DNA from: WHTF01 sp964482425
Lineage (GTDB): Bacteria; Desulfobacterota; Binatia; UBA9968
NCBI GenBank assembly: GCA_964482425.1
Contig: CAYZXN010000196.1
Span: 1 to 7,183, forward strand
DNA: 7,183 nt
Direction: 5' to 3'
Made by a program: the position numbers and the translations under genes. A model generated the notes under the pieces. It was not told the DNA's origin. It saw only the letters and a list, made by a program, of their open reading frames with translations, and did no database searches. Below are positions 5,907 to 7,183 of this stretch, piece by piece (the stretch's first letter is position 1; the number at the start of each line of letters is the position of its first letter).

Positions 5907-7183
5907 ATGAAGATTCTCGTAAGCGATGCTCTGGCGCCTCAGGGCCTGCAGGTTTTCGAGCGTGCGCCGGGCTTCGAAGTCGATGTCCGGATCGGACTCA
6001 AGCCCGATGAACTGAAGAAGATCTGTGCAGATTATGACGGTTGGGTCATCCGCAGCGGCACTCGGATCACCGCCGAGTTGATCGAAGCGGCCAGGAATTT
6101 AAAAGTCATCGGCAGGGCTGGCGTTGGTTTTGAGAATATCGATGTCGATGCGGCGACCCAGAGAGGCATCGTCGTCATGAATACGCCCGGCGGTAACAAC
6201 GTCACCACCGGCGAACATACGATTTCGTTGATGATGGCATTGGCTCGTCACATTCCGCAGGCCGTGGCTTCCTTGAAAAGCGGCAAATGGGAGCGCAATA
6301 GATTCATCGGCGTTGAGCTGTGCAACAAAACCCTGGGCGTCATCGGCCTGGGCAATGTCGGCCGCATCGTCGCGGAACGCGCCGCCGGCCTGAGAATGAA
6401 AGTCACGGGTTTCGATCCCTTCATTCCAGCCGAGAACATTGCGCGGATGGGCGTTGAACCGGCGAGCCTTGACGAGATCTTCACCAGAGCCGACTTCATC
6501 ACCGTCCACGTGCCGCTCACGCCCGAAACCCAGGGGCTCATTAATCACGAGGCTTTTGCCAGGATGAAGCCCGGCATGCGGATTATTAACTGCGCGCGCG
6601 GCGGCATCGTCGACGAAAACGACCTGGTTGACGCCATCAAAAACGGCAAAGTTGCTGGCGCGGCGCTGGACGTCTATGTCGACGAGCCCCCCGGAGCCGA
6701 CCATCCTCTGGTCAAAATGGATCAGGTGATCACCACACCGCACCTCGGTGCCTCCACGGACGAAGCCCAGCTCAATGTCGCCATCGCCGTGGCCGAACAG
6801 ATGGTGGACTTTCTGGCCAAAGGTCTCGTCAGATATGCCGTCAACGTTCCTTCGGTCAGTCCGGAGCTCCTGGACATCCTTCGTCCGTATCTGGTCCTGG
6901 CCGAAAAGCTAGGCAGCTTGCAGGTTCAGATGGCTAATGTCCTGCCGCAAGAAGTTCATGTCGAATACCGCGGCGAAGTGACGCAATACAACGTCGCGCC
7001 GCTCACTCTGGCCGTGCTCAAGGGGATACTGACACCGGTCATGGAGTCCAGTGTCAACTACGTCAACGCACCCATCATAGCAAAGGAGCGCGGCATTCAA
7101 GTGGTCGAATCCAAAAGCAGCAAGGCCGGCGATTTTTCCAGCTCCATTATCGTCAAGATCATCCTGAGTGACCGGGAAGTGGA
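5907..7183 (+). CDS. serA: D-3-phosphoglycerate dehydrogenase (3' end beyond the window)
   Basis: The frame is open from ATG 5907 to the window edge, 425 codons. It catalyses NAD-dependent oxidation of 3-phosphoglycerate to 3-phosphohydroxypyruvate, the committed step of serine synthesis. The N-terminal substrate domain (MKILVSDALAPQGL, VIRSGTRIT at 48-55, GRAGVGFENID at 69-79) leads into the NAD domain with GLGNVG at 147-152. The D-2-hydroxyacid dehydrogenase catalytic triad is complete: R231 in NCARGG, E260 in DVYVDEPP and H279 in TPHLGAST. After residue 315 the sequence continues into an intervening allosteric (ASB-type) domain (PYLVLAEKLGSLQVQ, EVHVEYRGE). This predicts the long form of about 525-530 residues, with a C-terminal ACT serine-sensing domain just outside the window. 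The start lies four bases after the aminotransferase stop. GGAGG at 5887-5891 is far from the ATG (15 bases), so translational coupling is likely. Confidence 0.95.
   Translation, partial: MKILVSDALAPQGLQVFERAPGFEVDVRIGLKPDELKKICADYDGWVIRSGTRITAELIEAARNLKVIGRAGVGFENIDVDAATQRGIVVMNTPGGNNVTTGEHTISLMMALARHIPQAVASLKSGKWERNRFIGVELCNKTLGVIGLGNVGRIVAERAAGLRMKVTGFDPFIPAENIARMGVEPASLDEIFTRADFITVHVPLTPETQGLINHEAFARMKPGMRIINCARGGIVDENDLVDAIKNGKVAGAALDVYVDEPPGADHPLVKMDQVITTPHLGASTDEAQLNVAIAVAEQMVDFLAKGLVRYAVNVPSVSPELLDILRPYLVLAEKLGSLQVQMANVLPQEVHVEYRGEVTQYNVAPLTLAVLKGILTPVMESSVNYVNAPIIAKERGIQVVESKSSKAGDFSSSIIVKIILSDREV

Noticed and set aside
6099..6743. 214-residue open frame on the minus strand
   Set aside because: It lies wholly antisense to serA, whose motifs and catalytic residues are intact; it is a codon-bias shadow.
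1..7183. Insertion sequences, CRISPR arrays, tRNA or rRNA genes, attachment sites
   Set aside because: No transposase-like frames, inverted terminal repeats, regularly spaced repeats or structural RNA gene signatures were seen on either strand.

Overview
The window looks like chromosomal DNA of a Gram-negative, moderately GC-rich bacterium. The protein families resemble those of Deltaproteobacteria/Desulfobacterota, Rokubacteria or Tectomicrobia-type soil lineages: a TctC/Bug-type periplasmic binding protein, ornithine cyclodeaminase-like genes, and a class V aminotransferase next to serA. The lineage is inferred from remembered family resemblance, not from a search.

Left part (1-4450). The window opens with the 3' end of an ornithine cyclodeaminase/mu-crystallin family gene on the + strand. 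It converges, with only 14 bases between stop codons, on a four-gene minus-strand cluster. In transcription order the cluster is a HAD-family phosphatase (4450-3758), an aldo/keto reductase (3737-2736), a second, complete ornithine cyclodeaminase-like gene (2585-1470), and a tripartite tricarboxylate transporter type substrate-binding protein (1440-301). The last is broken by about four single-base frameshifts and is called a pseudogene. HAD and aldo/keto reductase are 20 bases apart, and cyclodeaminase and binding protein 29 bases apart, so each pair is probably co-transcribed. A 150-base gap separates the two pairs.

Middle (4451-4759). This divergent intergenic region holds the most informative element. 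A sigma70-like promoter (TTGACA at 4510) is followed immediately by an RNA matching the ZTP (pfl-motif) riboswitch architecture. The aptamer's conserved 3' segment (CGCCTGGG) overlaps the 5' arm of a 12-bp terminator hairpin ending in nine T. This is a textbook transcription-attenuation layout.

Right part (4760-7183). The riboswitch leads into a two-gene + strand operon: a class V (alanine/serine-glyoxylate type) PLP aminotransferase and, four bases later, D-3-phosphoglycerate dehydrogenase (serA), cut by the window end. Together these can form the first two steps of phosphorylated serine synthesis. Serine is the main donor of one-carbon units to folate, and ZTP/ZMP accumulates when 10-formyl-tetrahydrofolate is short. 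A switch that turns on serine synthesis under folate one-carbon shortage therefore makes metabolic sense. The divergent HAD phosphatase could supply the third step (phosphoserine phosphatase), but that is only a positional inference.
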